A DNA stretch of 7,363 nt from Rhodanobacteraceae bacterium. Its GTDB lineage: Bacteria > Pseudomonadota > Gammaproteobacteria > Xanthomonadales > Rhodanobacteraceae. Where the stretch lies: positions 1 to 7,363 of the forward strand of contig JAICHS010000108.1 of NCBI GenBank assembly GCA_025924775.1, written 5' to 3'. Positions 5,897-7,363 of this stretch are shown in pieces. A model generated the notes under the pieces. That model was not told the DNA's origin. It did not search any database and worked only from the letters and a program-made list of their open reading frames with translations. Within the stretch, counting starts at the first letter, position 1. Each line of letters starts with the position of its first letter. Made by a program: the position numbers and the translations under genes.

Positions 5897-7363
<1,467 letters not shown>

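Overview
The window comes from a GC-rich Gram-negative proteobacterium. The strong third-position G/C bias, Sec signal peptides, AGGAG/AAGGA-type ribosome binding sites and the style of the rhomboid and M28 peptidase proteins suggest the Xanthomonadales/Lysobacterales group (Xanthomonadaceae or Rhodanobacteraceae). This placement is inferred from the look of the proteins and is not proven. I see no RNA genes, IS elements, CRISPR arrays, integrases or phage genes.

Layout: (1) 1-137, minus: the N-terminus of a small exported protein of unknown function, cut by the window edge. (2) 138-300: a 163-bp divergent intergenic region with a GC-rich imperfect inverted repeat and a TATAAA box. (3) 301-2820, plus: a large one-component regulator with an N-terminal OmpR/PhoB-type winged helix, a central STAND-type NTPase and a C-terminal helical-repeat sensor region. 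(4) 2778-4163, minus: a berberine-bridge-like FAD-linked oxidase, whose 3' end overlaps that of the regulator by 43 bp. (5) 4164-4309: a 146-bp divergent promoter region. (6) 4310-4990, plus: a rhomboid intramembrane serine protease with all expected catalytic residues. (7) 4992-5720, minus: a stand-alone class I glutamine amidotransferase, whose stop lies one base from the rhomboid stop. (8) 5721-5896: a 176-bp divergent intergenic region with a candidate -10 box and a perfect 10-bp palindrome. (9) 5897-7363, plus: a secreted M28-family zinc aminopeptidase-like protein running off the right edge.

Organisation: neighbouring genes alternate strand throughout (minus, plus, minus, plus, minus, plus), so no multi-gene operon is visible and every gene probably has its own promoter. 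The only functional pairing the layout suggests is the regulator (301-2820) with the divergent exported protein (1-137), which share one intergenic region. The oxidase, rhomboid, amidotransferase and peptidase look like unlinked housekeeping or accessory enzymes.

I did not find convincing evidence of a new multi-gene system. The items most worth a second look are the regulator and its shared intergenic region, the 43-bp antisense overlap of two coding tails, and the atypical residues in the oxidase and in the regulator's NTPase.
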